Below are positions 32,137-41,109 of a stretch of 64,000 nt of DNA, piece by piece. The notes under the pieces were generated by a model that saw nothing but the letters and a program-made list of their open reading frames with translations, was not told the DNA's origin and made no database searches. Numbering within the stretch: the stretch's first letter is position 1; the number at the start of each line of letters is the position of its first letter. Origin of the DNA: Candidatus Saccharimonadota bacterium (GTDB lineage Bacteria; Patescibacteriota; Saccharimonadia; Saccharimonadales; UBA4665); contig PLTT01000007.1 in NCBI GenBank assembly GCA_003164595.1, forward strand, positions 124,001-188,000, written 5' to 3'. A program made the translations under genes and the position numbers.

Positions 32137-32736
32137 CTAGAACCTAACTCTTTGCATCAACCGTTCAATGATGTCCTGCTGGTAAGAATCTTGAGGTATT
32201 CTCTCCGTCAAAGCTTTAATAACCTTCCCTTCACTGCTGGGGTCTAAGTAGATTGATAGCCTGGGCATAAACCGCTTGAGAGGCAATAACACAATGTTTG
32301 GTAAAGCACTATCCTCTATTACCGCGAAAGATTTAAAAGTATCATAGCCGAATAGCTTTGTTTGAATGGTCACGCCGGATCTGTCTATTTTGTAGTTGAG
32401 TAGACGGGGTTTCCGGGCTGCGTAGAAGCCAAATATTCCCCCCGCAAGAACAATTACGGCCGTAGACATTTTGTCATGCGTTAAAATATAGGTAACGGCA
32501 GCGATTGCTAGAGTTATCAAGGCTAGTATTACATACCAACCTACATCTTTCTTATGAGCTATAAATTCCGAAGCCGACCAACTAATATCAAGAAGAGAGT
32601 CATCCTTTATATTCGAGGATGATTCTGGTTGAGTCCCGGAGGAGTATTTCCAGCTACCTTCTTGTTCACTTTTGTCGTCAGCTGAGGTTGCCCGTTTCCC
32701 TGTTGGTTTTTCTGTTTCTTCTCTGTCATCCTTCAT
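32137..32736 (-). CDS. Conserved-looking membrane protein, unknown
   Basis: 199 residues. A polar N-terminus (1-60) precedes two membrane spans at about 66-84 and 90-107, then a beta-rich cytoplasmic domain (YKIDRSGVTIQTKLFGYDTFKSF), which has the look of a bacterial PH-like domain of membrane-bound YdbS/YcxB-type proteins. No catalytic motif. No function assigned. Confidence 0.65.
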   Translation of the reverse strand: MKDDREETEKPTGKRATSADDKSEQEGSWKYSSGTQPESSSNIKDDSLLDISWSASEFIAHKKDVGWYVILALITLAIAAVTYILTHDKMSTAVIVLAGGIFGFYAARKPRLLNYKIDRSGVTIQTKLFGYDTFKSFAVIEDSALPNIVLLPLKRFMPRLSIYLDPSSEGKVIKALTERIPQDSYQQDIIERLMQRVRF

Positions 32737-32817
32737 GTTGACATTGTAACACCGTCCTTAAGCTTATAACAAAAATGTAGCTTACTAATTAATGTTTATA
32801 AGCTATAGTTGGGTATA

Positions 32818-34047
32818 GTGACGCAAAAAATAATAACAACACTAAAGAGTAAGCCCTACAGATATATCTTTATCTTTTTAGTTCCGATATTTTTAGTATT
32901 CTTCATAATAATTTTTAGTATAATCGCCGGCGGTAGTCAGCAATTCTCCGATTTAGCACAAGCATTTATTCACGGACATCTAAACTTTCTGGCGCCAATT
33001 GGTGGGAAAGGCCAAGACCCAGTGTTGTATCACGGCCGAATCTATTGGGACGAGGGGCCGTTTCCGGCAATATTACTTATGCCTTTCGTTTGGTTCTTGA
33101 ATCTGTTCCACCATTTTTTCTACCAGGGATATCTACAATGGGTACTGGTAGTTGGAACATTGTTTTTTATATACAAGCTAGCTAGAATCTTGGCCTTTTC
33201 ACAGGAAGATAGTCTTTTCCTTTCGCTGGCTTTTGCTCTCGGCAGTGTTTTTTTTGGGGTGTCAGTCGTATCAAGCAGCTGGTTCTTCGCGCAAGTTTTA
33301 ACCACGTTTCTTATTTTTTGGAGCCTGTACGAGTTTTATGCACATAAGCGTTGGTGGTTGATTGGAATTATATGTGGCCTCATTTTTCTAACTCGAGCAA
33401 CCGCTGCGCCAATAATTGTTTTTTTTGGCCTAGAACTAATCAGTCACAAGTCCATATTAATGACTAAAATTAAAAAGTTAACAGTTCTATTCTTCCCTGT
33501 TGTGCTGGCTGTCATAATTCAGGGCCTATATAATTTTATACGCTTCCATAATCCATTTAATGGTGGCTATGAATACCAGCTTATCAGTAGTGATTCGGCG
33601 GAAGCCCGCTCTATGGGCATATTCAGCATTAAGCACCTACCAACAAATCTTTATAGCTTGCTCTTCAGGGCACCTATCCCAGTCTTAAAAGACAATACAT
33701 CCTGGTCACTAAAGTTCCCCTATATAGAGAATAATATTTATGGGATGAGTATCTTTTTGAATTCTCCATACCTGCTGTCTATTTTTACGAATAAGTGGTC
33801 GAAATTCGACAGGCAGTCCAGGAACTTAACAGTAGCTATACTGATCATTGCCTTGCTCGTGCTTTGTTACTACGGTATTGGCGTACAAGAATTTGGCTAT
33901 CGCTATGCGCTGGACTTTCTGCCAGAAACCTTTCTACTATTCATGATCATGTATCGCAAGAACCATGACAAAATTACTTTTGGAATGAAATCGTTGATCA
34001 TAGGCTCCGCAATACTTAACTTCTATTTGCTTTTGTCATTTGTTTGA
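32818..34047 (+). CDS. Polytopic membrane protein, GT-C glycosyltransferase-like
   Basis: 409 residues from GTG 32818; TATAGT lies 8 nt upstream, and a TTG at 32809 overlaps that box so is less likely. About ten membrane spans. An early extracellular loop contains HGRIYWDEGPFPAILLMPF, in the position where lipid-linked GT-C enzymes carry their acidic catalytic residues, and LTRATAAPIIVFF is a typical loop of that group. Presumed activity: transfer of sugar from a polyprenyl-phosphate carrier outside the membrane. Assignment to a specific family is not possible by eye. Confidence 0.6.
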   Translation: MTQKIITTLKSKPYRYIFIFLVPIFLVFFIIIFSIIAGGSQQFSDLAQAFIHGHLNFLAPIGGKGQDPVLYHGRIYWDEGPFPAILLMPFVWFLNLFHHFFYQGYLQWVLVVGTLFFIYKLARILAFSQEDSLFLSLAFALGSVFFGVSVVSSSWFFAQVLTTFLIFWSLYEFYAHKRWWLIGIICGLIFLTRATAAPIIVFFGLELISHKSILMTKIKKLTVLFFPVVLAVIIQGLYNFIRFHNPFNGGYEYQLISSDSAEARSMGIFSIKHLPTNLYSLLFRAPIPVLKDNTSWSLKFPYIENNIYGMSIFLNSPYLLSIFTNKWSKFDRQSRNLTVAILIIALLVLCYYGIGVQEFGYRYALDFLPETFLLFMIMYRKNHDKITFGMKSLIIGSAILNFYLLLSFV

Positions 34048-34070
34048 GGCAATAATAAAGAACGAAATTG

Positions 34071-34095
34071 AGATAGTGTCCAATGAACACTATCT
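34071..34095. terminator. Perfect 9-bp hairpin
   Basis: AGATAGTGT and ACACTATCT with a 7-base loop, 24 bases after the stop of the GT-C-like gene. The following sequence is A/T-rich but not a clean T-run, so termination is probable rather than certain. The remaining 170 bases up to 34268 show nothing recognisable. Confidence 0.5.
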
Positions 34096-34267
34096 ATTAA
34101 AACTTTAAAGCTCATTTAGCGAGAAGAATGAGACTCGAACCGCACTAATATACTGTTATCGTTTTTTCGAGTCGCTTCACACTAGCTTACAATTAACGGA
34201 TATCAAAGTGATTACTTTGCCGAACCTTAGCCGAAGAAATCTGGAATAATTTCAGTCTGTATAATTC

Positions 34268-34768
34268 CTATTTACCCGACTCGCCACCGACTGAATAGCC
34301 AACACCAATCTCGTTCTCGTCAACTAATATCCCCTTTTTATCCAGATGCGCTTCTTCTAGTGACATACTTACGTCGGTGATTGGTTCTTTAACTATTGCC
34401 ATGTCGCCTGCAACATCCGCAGGTCTCTTTTGGTCAAAATTAGGACCATACTCTTGTGTATAGGCAAAATAAGTTTGACCTTTTGACTCAAAGACAATCG
34501 GTTGACCTGTTGCCGCTCCTGTTGCCCCGGCGATTTCGATAGCATGGGCTGCTACTTTAGCCTGTCCTCCATTTTCAAGATTAGCCACTACTCCAGTCAG
34601 TGCTTTAAGCGTTGTTGCTTCTGCACTTATTGCTGGTTTATGCGAAGCAGCAGAACTCGCGCTGGCTTCAGTAGCGCCTATACCAGTGGCTGCGATCGCT
34701 AAGGCCGATGCAGCTGCTAGTGCTTTAACAGCCTTTTTGTAGTTTGTGATTTTATTTGGGTTCTTCAT
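34268..34768 (-). CDS. Secreted protein of unknown function
   Basis: 166 residues. Signal peptide at about 1-38 (basic start, AAASALAIAATGIGATEASA). The mature part is Ala-rich and polar with no cysteines and no family I recognise; it includes a possible small beta unit (PIVFESKGQTYFAYTQEYG). A near-consensus promoter drives it, so it may be abundant. Confidence 0.65.
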   Translation of the reverse strand: MKNPNKITNYKKAVKALAAASALAIAATGIGATEASASSAASHKPAISAEATTLKALTGVVANLENGGQAKVAAHAIEIAGATGAATGQPIVFESKGQTYFAYTQEYGPNFDQKRPADVAGDMAIVKEPITDVSMSLEEAHLDKKGILVDENEIGVGYSVGGESGK

Positions 34769-34777
34769 AGTACTTAT

Positions 34778-34806
34778 AATATAGCACGGATTCGATAATT
34801 TGTCAA
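34778..34806 (-). promoter_or_regulatory. Strong promoter of the secreted-protein gene
   Basis: Minus strand: TTGACA (34801-34806), 17-base spacer, TATATT (34778-34783), nine bases before the ATG. It predicts a leader of about 2-3 nt. Confidence 0.7.
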
Positions 34807-34826
34807 CTTGGCGACGAGACCAAAAC

Positions 34827-34842
34827 AGGTTTTAACAAACCT
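34827..34842 (-). terminator. Weak hairpin terminator after tRNA-Ser(CGA)
   Basis: On the minus strand AGGTTT-GTTA-AAACCT followed by GTTTTG. It lies about 50 bases after the tRNA; a second small stem GGCC-AAA-GGCC precedes it. Confidence 0.45.
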
Positions 34843-34894
34843 TTTCTGCCTCTTTCACGGCCTTTGGCCTCTTGAAAAAGTTCCATAATCTATC

Positions 34895-34984
<90 letters not shown>

Positions 34985-35150
34985 TTATCTGTTATTGTAC
35001 CAAACTCTTCTACTAAGACCCTAGGACAAATAATCCAAATAAACTACTGCATGCACTTTACGAATGACTAATAACTTCGTACTATGTTCAGTATGGTATC
35101 CGATAACAAACAACTATGCTTTGAAAAAGTCATAAAGGGAAAAAAGTAAT

Positions 35151-35324
35151 ATGGCTGATTGGTTAATTTCGGCAATGTTCGCCATAGGAGTTGGTACTTG
35201 GGTGTATGTAAAGATCTCTAAGAGAAGTAATAATCCATCGTCAAGTTATACTACTGCTTTTTTTGTAGGTGCGATCGCGTTCATAGTCTTATTTACATTT
35301 CTTAAATACATCCTACACGCGTAG
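35151..35324 (+). CDS. Small two-span membrane protein
   Basis: 57 residues. Two hydrophobic segments (LISAMFAIGVGTWVYV at about 5-20 and AFFVGAIAFIVLFTFLKYIL at about 36-55) flank a polar Ser/Asn loop. AAGGGA precedes the ATG at a reasonable distance. No family recognised; small size makes the call moderate. Confidence 0.5.
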   Translation: MADWLISAMFAIGVGTWVYVKISKRSNNPSSSYTTAFFVGAIAFIVLFTFLKYILHA

Positions 35325-35379
35325 CCATTTAATCCTAATACTCCTTTGAATTTTTAGTTTTTGACAGTATTATAAGGCT

Positions 35380-36294
35380 ATGGATGAAAAAGGGTTGGGG
35401 AAGCGCCTGCAAGATGCAAGGCGTGCTGCGGGGCTGACACAACAAAGCTTGTGTCAGAAGTCAGGGTTAAGTTATTCAACTCTGGCAAAAATTGAAAGAG
35501 GGGCTATCAAAGCACCCTCAATCTTTACTATTGAAAGGATAGCTACTGTCTTAGATATCTCTCTAGATCAGCTAATTGGTAGCACGAAAAATTCAGGTGG
35601 CCCAGCAAAACAACGACACACCTCGAAGAGTGGTATACGTTTCGTGTATTTCGATATTAATGGCTGCTTGGTGCGATTTTATCAGAGAGCATTTACGGAA
35701 ATTGCCCATGATTCCGGACAACCGACTGATGCCGTCGAGACAGTATTTTGGCACTATAATGATCAAATTTGCCGCGGGCTTATTGGTATGGATGAGTTCA
35801 ACCAGCTTTTAGCAGAAAAATTGCACTTCCCTACTCTGCGCTGGCAAGATTACTATTTAAGCACAGTAGAGTCTATGCCTGGCATGGATGAGATCGTTAA
35901 GTGGGTAGCTTCACTCTATGGGGTCGGCCTGTTATCAAATATTATGCCCGGACTTATCAATTCCCTGCTCGAAAAGCAATTTATTCCCAAGGTTGCCTAC
36001 GATTCCATCATTGACTCGTCTGAAGTTCAAGCAATCAAGCCTGAGGTGAAAATTTATGAAGCAGCGACTGGGCGCGCCCAATGTGACCCTAGTGAAATCT
36101 TATTAATCGACGACTCCAGAACCAACCTTATGGCCGCTGATATGCTTGGCTGGAAGGTTCTTTGGTTTGATGGCTACCGACCCGATGAATCTATCGCTAG
36201 GATTCGAGAAGTGCTTGAATTAGAAGACCGAGATTTGGTTCCCAACAAACTTCAAACTACTCAACTGCCGAAAATTTTTGAGAATCTTTCTTGA
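35380..36294 (+). CDS. HTH (Xre-type) - HAD hydrolase fusion protein
   Basis: 304 residues. Residues 7-62 are a Cro/Xre helix-turn-helix (GLTQQSLCQKSGLSYSTLAKIERG). Residues 86-280 are a HAD domain with YFDINGCLV, LLSN, KPEVKIYE and LIDDSRTN. In motif I the second aspartate is Asn (D92-I-N94), so ordinary phosphatase chemistry is doubtful; the domain may sense a small phosphorylated ligand and control DNA binding (inference). TATTAT ends 6 nt before ATG 35380. The 3' end overlaps the end of valS by 38 bases, tail to tail. Confidence 0.85.
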   Translation: MDEKGLGKRLQDARRAAGLTQQSLCQKSGLSYSTLAKIERGAIKAPSIFTIERIATVLDISLDQLIGSTKNSGGPAKQRHTSKSGIRFVYFDINGCLVRFYQRAFTEIAHDSGQPTDAVETVFWHYNDQICRGLIGMDEFNQLLAEKLHFPTLRWQDYYLSTVESMPGMDEIVKWVASLYGVGLLSNIMPGLINSLLEKQFIPKVAYDSIIDSSEVQAIKPEVKIYEAATGRAQCDPSEILLIDDSRTNLMAADMLGWKVLWFDGYRPDESIARIREVLELEDRDLVPNKLQTTQLPKIFENLS

Positions 36295-38821
36295 TAGTTT
36301 CCAGTATTTCTTTAGCAGACTCAAGCTGCTGCCTTGTTTCCTTAACAATCTTTCTAGGTGCCCTTTCGGTGTACTCAGGGTTGTTCAATCTTTTTTCTAA
36401 ACCGGCTATTACTGCTATTTGAGAAATTCTTTTGCTCTCAAGAGTCTTCCTATAGTCCTTTAAGGCGTTGTCATCTATGTCCAGCCAAGCAGCTTTAACG
36501 GTCTGAGTTAGCTTAAAACCACTATCGGTCAGAACTTCCTCGGATACAGTTTTAACTTTACTTAGCTTTGCGATCAATTCGATGCTGGCTGAAAAATCTT
36601 CAGCAAGAACGTGCAATTTAATGTCAGATGTTTTCAGGCTACCGGCTATAAAGCGTGTTTCAGTAACGATCGATTTAACTTGGTCAAATTCAGCGGCTAG
36701 TTTTTCGTCATAAGAGAGCATGCTTGGCCAGGCTTGTTCAATTAGAAGCGTCTCCTTGTCTATGAACAAGGTCTGCCAAATAGTCTCAGTTACAAAGGGT
36801 GCGAATGGATGCAATATTATCAGAGTCGCCTCAAAAACTTGCAGTAAGACAGCGTCATCAGTCTGGTACTTGGAGGCTTCAATGTACCAATCTGCTAGGT
36901 CATCCCAGACGAAGTGATAAAGTTCATCGTAGGCCTCAGGGAACCTGTAGTTTGCCAAATGCTCTGATACGCTAGTGGTAATACGTTGTAAATTGGACAA
37001 TATCCAGTGATCAGCAATAGTATTTGGCTTGGCGGTTGTATGGTCTAGGCGTTTATCGTCAACCTTATTCTCGATGTAACGGGCAATATTCCAGAGTTTG
37101 TTGCAGAAGTTTCTTCCTGCAACAATCTTGGCTGGCGCGTATGCCGAGCTGTCACCAGGACTTCGTCCAGCTATTATTCCTAATCTTAGAGCATCTGTAC
37201 CGAATTCTTTGATCGTATCCTCGAGCGGTATAACATTGCCAAGACTTTTACTCATCTTGCGTCCATCTGCGCTGCGAACCATGCCATGTAGGTAAACCGT
37301 CTCAAAGGGCACCTTACCTGTAACATATAGACCTAGACAAATCATTCTGGCTACCCACTGATATAGGATGTCTACGCCTGTTTCCATTAGGCTATTTGGA
37401 TAAAATTCATAGAAATCACTACTGTCCGGATAGCCCAATGTTATGAATGGCCACTGACCAGAGCTAAACCACGTATCAAAGACATCAGGATCGCGTCTGT
37501 AAGTCTTGCCATCTATTGTTAATGTTTCGTTTTGGACTTGGGTATCGTATATCCAGTCATCGGGGTTGTCGATATTCTGAAAGGCTGGAATAGGTATTCC
37601 CCAAGCAATTTGCCGACTAATGTTCCAGTCTTTTAAGTTTTTAAGATAAAGAATCAATTGGTCTTTCTTGTTCGCCGGGAAGAAAGTAATTTTGTCCTTC
37701 TCTAGGTTAGCGATTGCCCTCTCAGCCAAGGGCTTCATATCTACAAACCATTGATCTTTAAGTAGAGGCTCGATGATAGTTCCGCACTTATAACAGTGTC
37801 CAACTGAATGTTTCAGCGGCTCAACTTTGACTATAAAGCCTTCCTTTTCAAGCTGCTTAACTATCTTTAATCTGGCATCATGAACTGATAATTCTCGGTA
37901 AGCCTCAGGTAAGTTATCGGACATTCTACCTTCGAAGTTTATTACCGTAATACTAGGCAGGCTATGTCTTAAACCGACTTCATAGTCATTAGGGTCATGG
38001 GCGGGTGTAATTTTGACTGCCCCTGTCCCGAATTCCCGGTCGACGAAAGAGTCAGAAATGATCGGTACTTGCCTATTTGTGACAGGTAAAGTAACGGTTT
38101 TACCAACGAATTTAATATATCTCTTATCGTCAGGGTGTACTGCAACGGCAGTATCGCCTAGCATGGTCTCTGGACGAGTAGTTGCAACAACCAGTTCCCC
38201 GCTCCCATCTGTTAGTGGATATCGAATGTAATATAAGGCCCCCTGCTCTTCTTTGTACTCAACTTCAATGTCAGCAAAACCTGTGCCATGAAATGTGCAA
38301 TAGTTTATTAGTCTTTCACCTCTGTAAATTAGCCCATCTTGCCACATTTGTTTGAAGGTCGAATAGGCTGTTTTGATGACAGGTGCATCTAAAGTAAAAC
38401 AAAAGTGCTCCCAGTCACAACTGATGCCAAGCTTACGCAGTTGCTGCTCAAAACCGCTTTTGTTAGTTTGTACGAAATCCCATATTTGTGAATACAGTTC
38501 TTCTCTTGAAAAATCAAAACGGCTCTTCCCTTCTTTGGCCAGTTGCTTCTCATAAACAACCTGTGTTTCAAATCCAGCATGATCAGCGCCGGGTACATAG
38601 AGAGTCCGATCGCCGATTAAGCGGTGGTATCGAACGGCTATATCTTGAAGAACGTAAGTTAACGAATGCCCGGCATGTAATGATGCATTGGCGTTTGGTG
38701 GAGGCATAATAACTGAAAACGGTTGCCCCTTCCCTTTTGGGGCAAAGGCGCCAGATTTTTCCCAAAGAGCATAGATATCCTCTTCATAGCGTTCTGGCTC
38801 ATATATTTTGGATAATTTCAT
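36257..38821 (-). CDS. valS: Valyl-tRNA synthetase
   Basis: Charges tRNA-Val. 854 residues: class I signature PPPNANASLHAGHS (HIGH = HAGH), editing domain with TTRPETMLGDTAVAV, KMSKSLGN in the second signature, anticodon-binding domain, and a C-terminal coiled coil (about 785-850) typical of ValRS. The zinc-like motif CTFHGTGFADIEVEY keeps the position of the family's CxxCxT..SD motif but with His for one Cys. TATGCT with an upstream TG (extended -10) lies 7 nt before the ATG. Confidence 0.97.
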   Translation of the reverse strand: MKLSKIYEPERYEEDIYALWEKSGAFAPKGKGQPFSVIMPPPNANASLHAGHSLTYVLQDIAVRYHRLIGDRTLYVPGADHAGFETQVVYEKQLAKEGKSRFDFSREELYSQIWDFVQTNKSGFEQQLRKLGISCDWEHFCFTLDAPVIKTAYSTFKQMWQDGLIYRGERLINYCTFHGTGFADIEVEYKEEQGALYYIRYPLTDGSGELVVATTRPETMLGDTAVAVHPDDKRYIKFVGKTVTLPVTNRQVPIISDSFVDREFGTGAVKITPAHDPNDYEVGLRHSLPSITVINFEGRMSDNLPEAYRELSVHDARLKIVKQLEKEGFIVKVEPLKHSVGHCYKCGTIIEPLLKDQWFVDMKPLAERAIANLEKDKITFFPANKKDQLILYLKNLKDWNISRQIAWGIPIPAFQNIDNPDDWIYDTQVQNETLTIDGKTYRRDPDVFDTWFSSGQWPFITLGYPDSSDFYEFYPNSLMETGVDILYQWVARMICLGLYVTGKVPFETVYLHGMVRSADGRKMSKSLGNVIPLEDTIKEFGTDALRLGIIAGRSPGDSSAYAPAKIVAGRNFCNKLWNIARYIENKVDDKRLDHTTAKPNTIADHWILSNLQRITTSVSEHLANYRFPEAYDELYHFVWDDLADWYIEASKYQTDDAVLLQVFEATLIILHPFAPFVTETIWQTLFIDKETLLIEQAWPSMLSYDEKLAAEFDQVKSIVTETRFIAGSLKTSDIKLHVLAEDFSASIELIAKLSKVKTVSEEVLTDSGFKLTQTVKAAWLDIDDNALKDYRKTLESKRISQIAVIAGLEKRLNNPEYTERAPRKIVKETRQQLESAKEILETIKKDSQKFSAVE

Positions 38822-38893
38822 CTGTTACAGCATAACACTGTCAACTAATATTTACTATGATCAAGACTTCACGTGAACCCTATGGTTGACGAA

Positions 38894-39955
38894 TTACATG
38901 GATAAATTCGGTTGGGTATGCAAGCTATAAGGATCGGCAATTTCCTTCTTGGCAGTAGCTTCGAAGTAACCTAGTGCCCCCACCATTGCTCCGTTATCGG
39001 TGCACAGCCTGGGATCGGTGTAAGATATGTCAATCGCTAATCTGTCGGTTAATTGTCGACGTAACTCCAGATTAGATGCTACACCTCCGGCGATCACTAT
39101 AGACTTTGGGCTAAAGGCTTCAAATGCAAGAATTGTCTTATCGACCACGGTTTCAATGGCAATTCGTTGGAAGCTAGCTGCAATATTAGCTTTCTGAGGC
39201 CCTGAGAGCCTCTCTGCTACGTTTTTAGATGGAAAGTTGAAGTCTTGCCCGATTTGTTTCTGTGCCTCCCGTAAAACGGCTGTTTTCAAGCCGCTAAAAC
39301 TAAAATCATATTTATTCGTCATCTTGGCCTTTGGAAACAGATACGCTTTCGAATCCCCTTCTTGGGCTAGTTTGGCGATATTCGGCCCGCCAGGATAACC
39401 TAATCCAAGTATCTTGGCTACTTTGTCAAAAGCTTCACCGATAGCATCGTCTCTTGTCCTGCCTAATATTTGGTAGTCCCCATGATCTTTAAATAATACG
39501 AGTTGAGTATGGCCACCGCTGACTATTAATGCCAAGAGTGGGAACAGGGGTCGTCTTTCACGTAAAACATAACCATCAAGATTTGTTTTGGTTATAAAAT
39601 TTGCATACACATGTGCTTCTACATGATTCACGCTATAGAGGGGCTTTTTTTTGATTATAGCCAGGGTACAAGCAGTCATCACTCCTACCAATAGCGATCC
39701 GGACAAGCCGGCTCCGTAGGTGACAGAAATAGCATCTATGTCTGACCAGTTGCATTCGGCATCTGACAGGGCAGCTTCAATAGCCGGTATGATCGCTTCT
39801 ATGTGACTCCTGGCGGCTATTTCAGGTATAACTCCCCCGTATTTTGCGTGAAGATTCATGCTACTAGCAACAACATTGCTTAGCATATTTGTCCCATCTT
39901 CTATTACCGCAACTGCGGTTTCGTCGCAACTTGACTCGATTCCTAGTATCCTCAT
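38894..39955 (-). CDS. tsaD: tRNA N6-threonylcarbamoyladenosine synthase TsaD
   Basis: TsaD transfers the threonylcarbamoyl group to A37 of ANN-decoding tRNAs together with TsaB and TsaE. 353 residues of the ASKHA ATPase fold: GIESSCDETAVAV, metal-binding VNHVEAHVYAN (H-x3-H), VSGGHTQLVLF, and a C-terminal TDNGAMVGALGYF. TATTCT lies 7 nt before the ATG. TsaB and TsaE are not in the window. Confidence 0.97.
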   Translation of the reverse strand: MRILGIESSCDETAVAVIEDGTNMLSNVVASSMNLHAKYGGVIPEIAARSHIEAIIPAIEAALSDAECNWSDIDAISVTYGAGLSGSLLVGVMTACTLAIIKKKPLYSVNHVEAHVYANFITKTNLDGYVLRERRPLFPLLALIVSGGHTQLVLFKDHGDYQILGRTRDDAIGEAFDKVAKILGLGYPGGPNIAKLAQEGDSKAYLFPKAKMTNKYDFSFSGLKTAVLREAQKQIGQDFNFPSKNVAERLSGPQKANIAASFQRIAIETVVDKTILAFEAFSPKSIVIAGGVASNLELRRQLTDRLAIDISYTDPRLCTDNGAMVGALGYFEATAKKEIADPYSLHTQPNLSM

Positions 39956-40075
39956 TATTTTAAGAATATCACAGGAGTTTATGAACCTAACACTTGGCGA
40001 TCAAATAATAGGCAATTTGACATATCGTACAACTAATGCTAATATATCTGAAGATATATAAAATAAAAAATAAAT

Positions 40076-41020
40076 ATGCCTTCAAATGAATCACCAGCTC
40101 AACCTGACAAATATCCACAAGATCAAATCGAATGGTTGACTGACCTGAGTCAGGAGTCTACGCCCGAAGAGCAAAGGTACGTACAGTGGGTAGGGGAGGA
40201 TCCTTCAATAGAGACTGCATTGGACATGGCTAGATATCTACAGAGCCGTGAGCCGGGGATTGACGCTGATAATGGTTGGCGTGCATTGGACCAAGCTCTT
40301 TACGACGCCTACACCTATCAGAATGACCTAGAGATATCTAATCCAGATTCATCATATTCGCGACAGGATCAAACTGGAGAATTGAGACGAGCAACTCCTG
40401 GTGAGCATGTATCACGAACAGATAAAGCGCTTGATAATAATAACGTATTTCCAATCAGGGATGATATTGTTATCCAAGAATTTCAACCAGGAATTGATAT
40501 GGATGAAAATGATGAGCGTGCTAGGTACCCATTGAGGTCTCCGGGCCGTGGTCCCGAGAGAGTGAATAGCAGAGAACGTGTTGTTATAAAATATAGCCCA
40601 CAGCCTTCAAGGGGGTCGGTTGAATTGAAGAACAGGCTATCACATTTAGATTCTCAAAGGGCAAGATATGTGAGTGCATTGGCATCGCGTCGAGGGTTGT
40701 TCGGTAGGACTAAATCAGAGACCAGGGATGTCAAAGCAAGACTAGCTTATGCATCAGCGCTAGGACGAGCAGGTGAATCAGCACAACGAGAATTACTAGA
40801 ACAAGGCTATAGTTATGATGAGATCCGGGCATTTGCTGAAGCGGGCAACCAGCTCGAAAGATCACGCGTGAATTCAGGGATAAATAATGTCCTTCGAGAA
40901 AAAAGAGATTATCGTAAGATGAGAATTAATGGGTTATTAGGGCGCGACAAACCTAAACTCCTTAAGATAAAACCCGCTAAAGCCCCCGTGTCCATAAAGA
41001 TAAGACGTCGAACGAGATAA
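40076..41020 (+). CDS. Highly charged hypothetical protein
   Basis: 314 residues, no family recognised. Acidic N-terminal part (1-100), a mixed linker, then a strongly basic second half with a helical Arg-rich region (about 185-270) and a very basic end (KIKPAKAPVSIKIRRRTR). There is no signal peptide or membrane span. Nucleic-acid binding, or being a secreted substrate with a basic tail as in many T4SS effectors, are both possible; neither is shown. Confidence 0.6.
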   Translation: MPSNESPAQPDKYPQDQIEWLTDLSQESTPEEQRYVQWVGEDPSIETALDMARYLQSREPGIDADNGWRALDQALYDAYTYQNDLEISNPDSSYSRQDQTGELRRATPGEHVSRTDKALDNNNVFPIRDDIVIQEFQPGIDMDENDERARYPLRSPGRGPERVNSRERVVIKYSPQPSRGSVELKNRLSHLDSQRARYVSALASRRGLFGRTKSETRDVKARLAYASALGRAGESAQRELLEQGYSYDEIRAFAEAGNQLERSRVNSGINNVLREKRDYRKMRINGLLGRDKPKLLKIKPAKAPVSIKIRRRTR

Positions 41021-41109
41021 ACCATTCAAATATTTATATATTTTTTGTATCCATAGAAGTTGGTAAATTTGCGTCCTATCATCTCACATAACCAGGTATA
41101 CTTGTAAAC

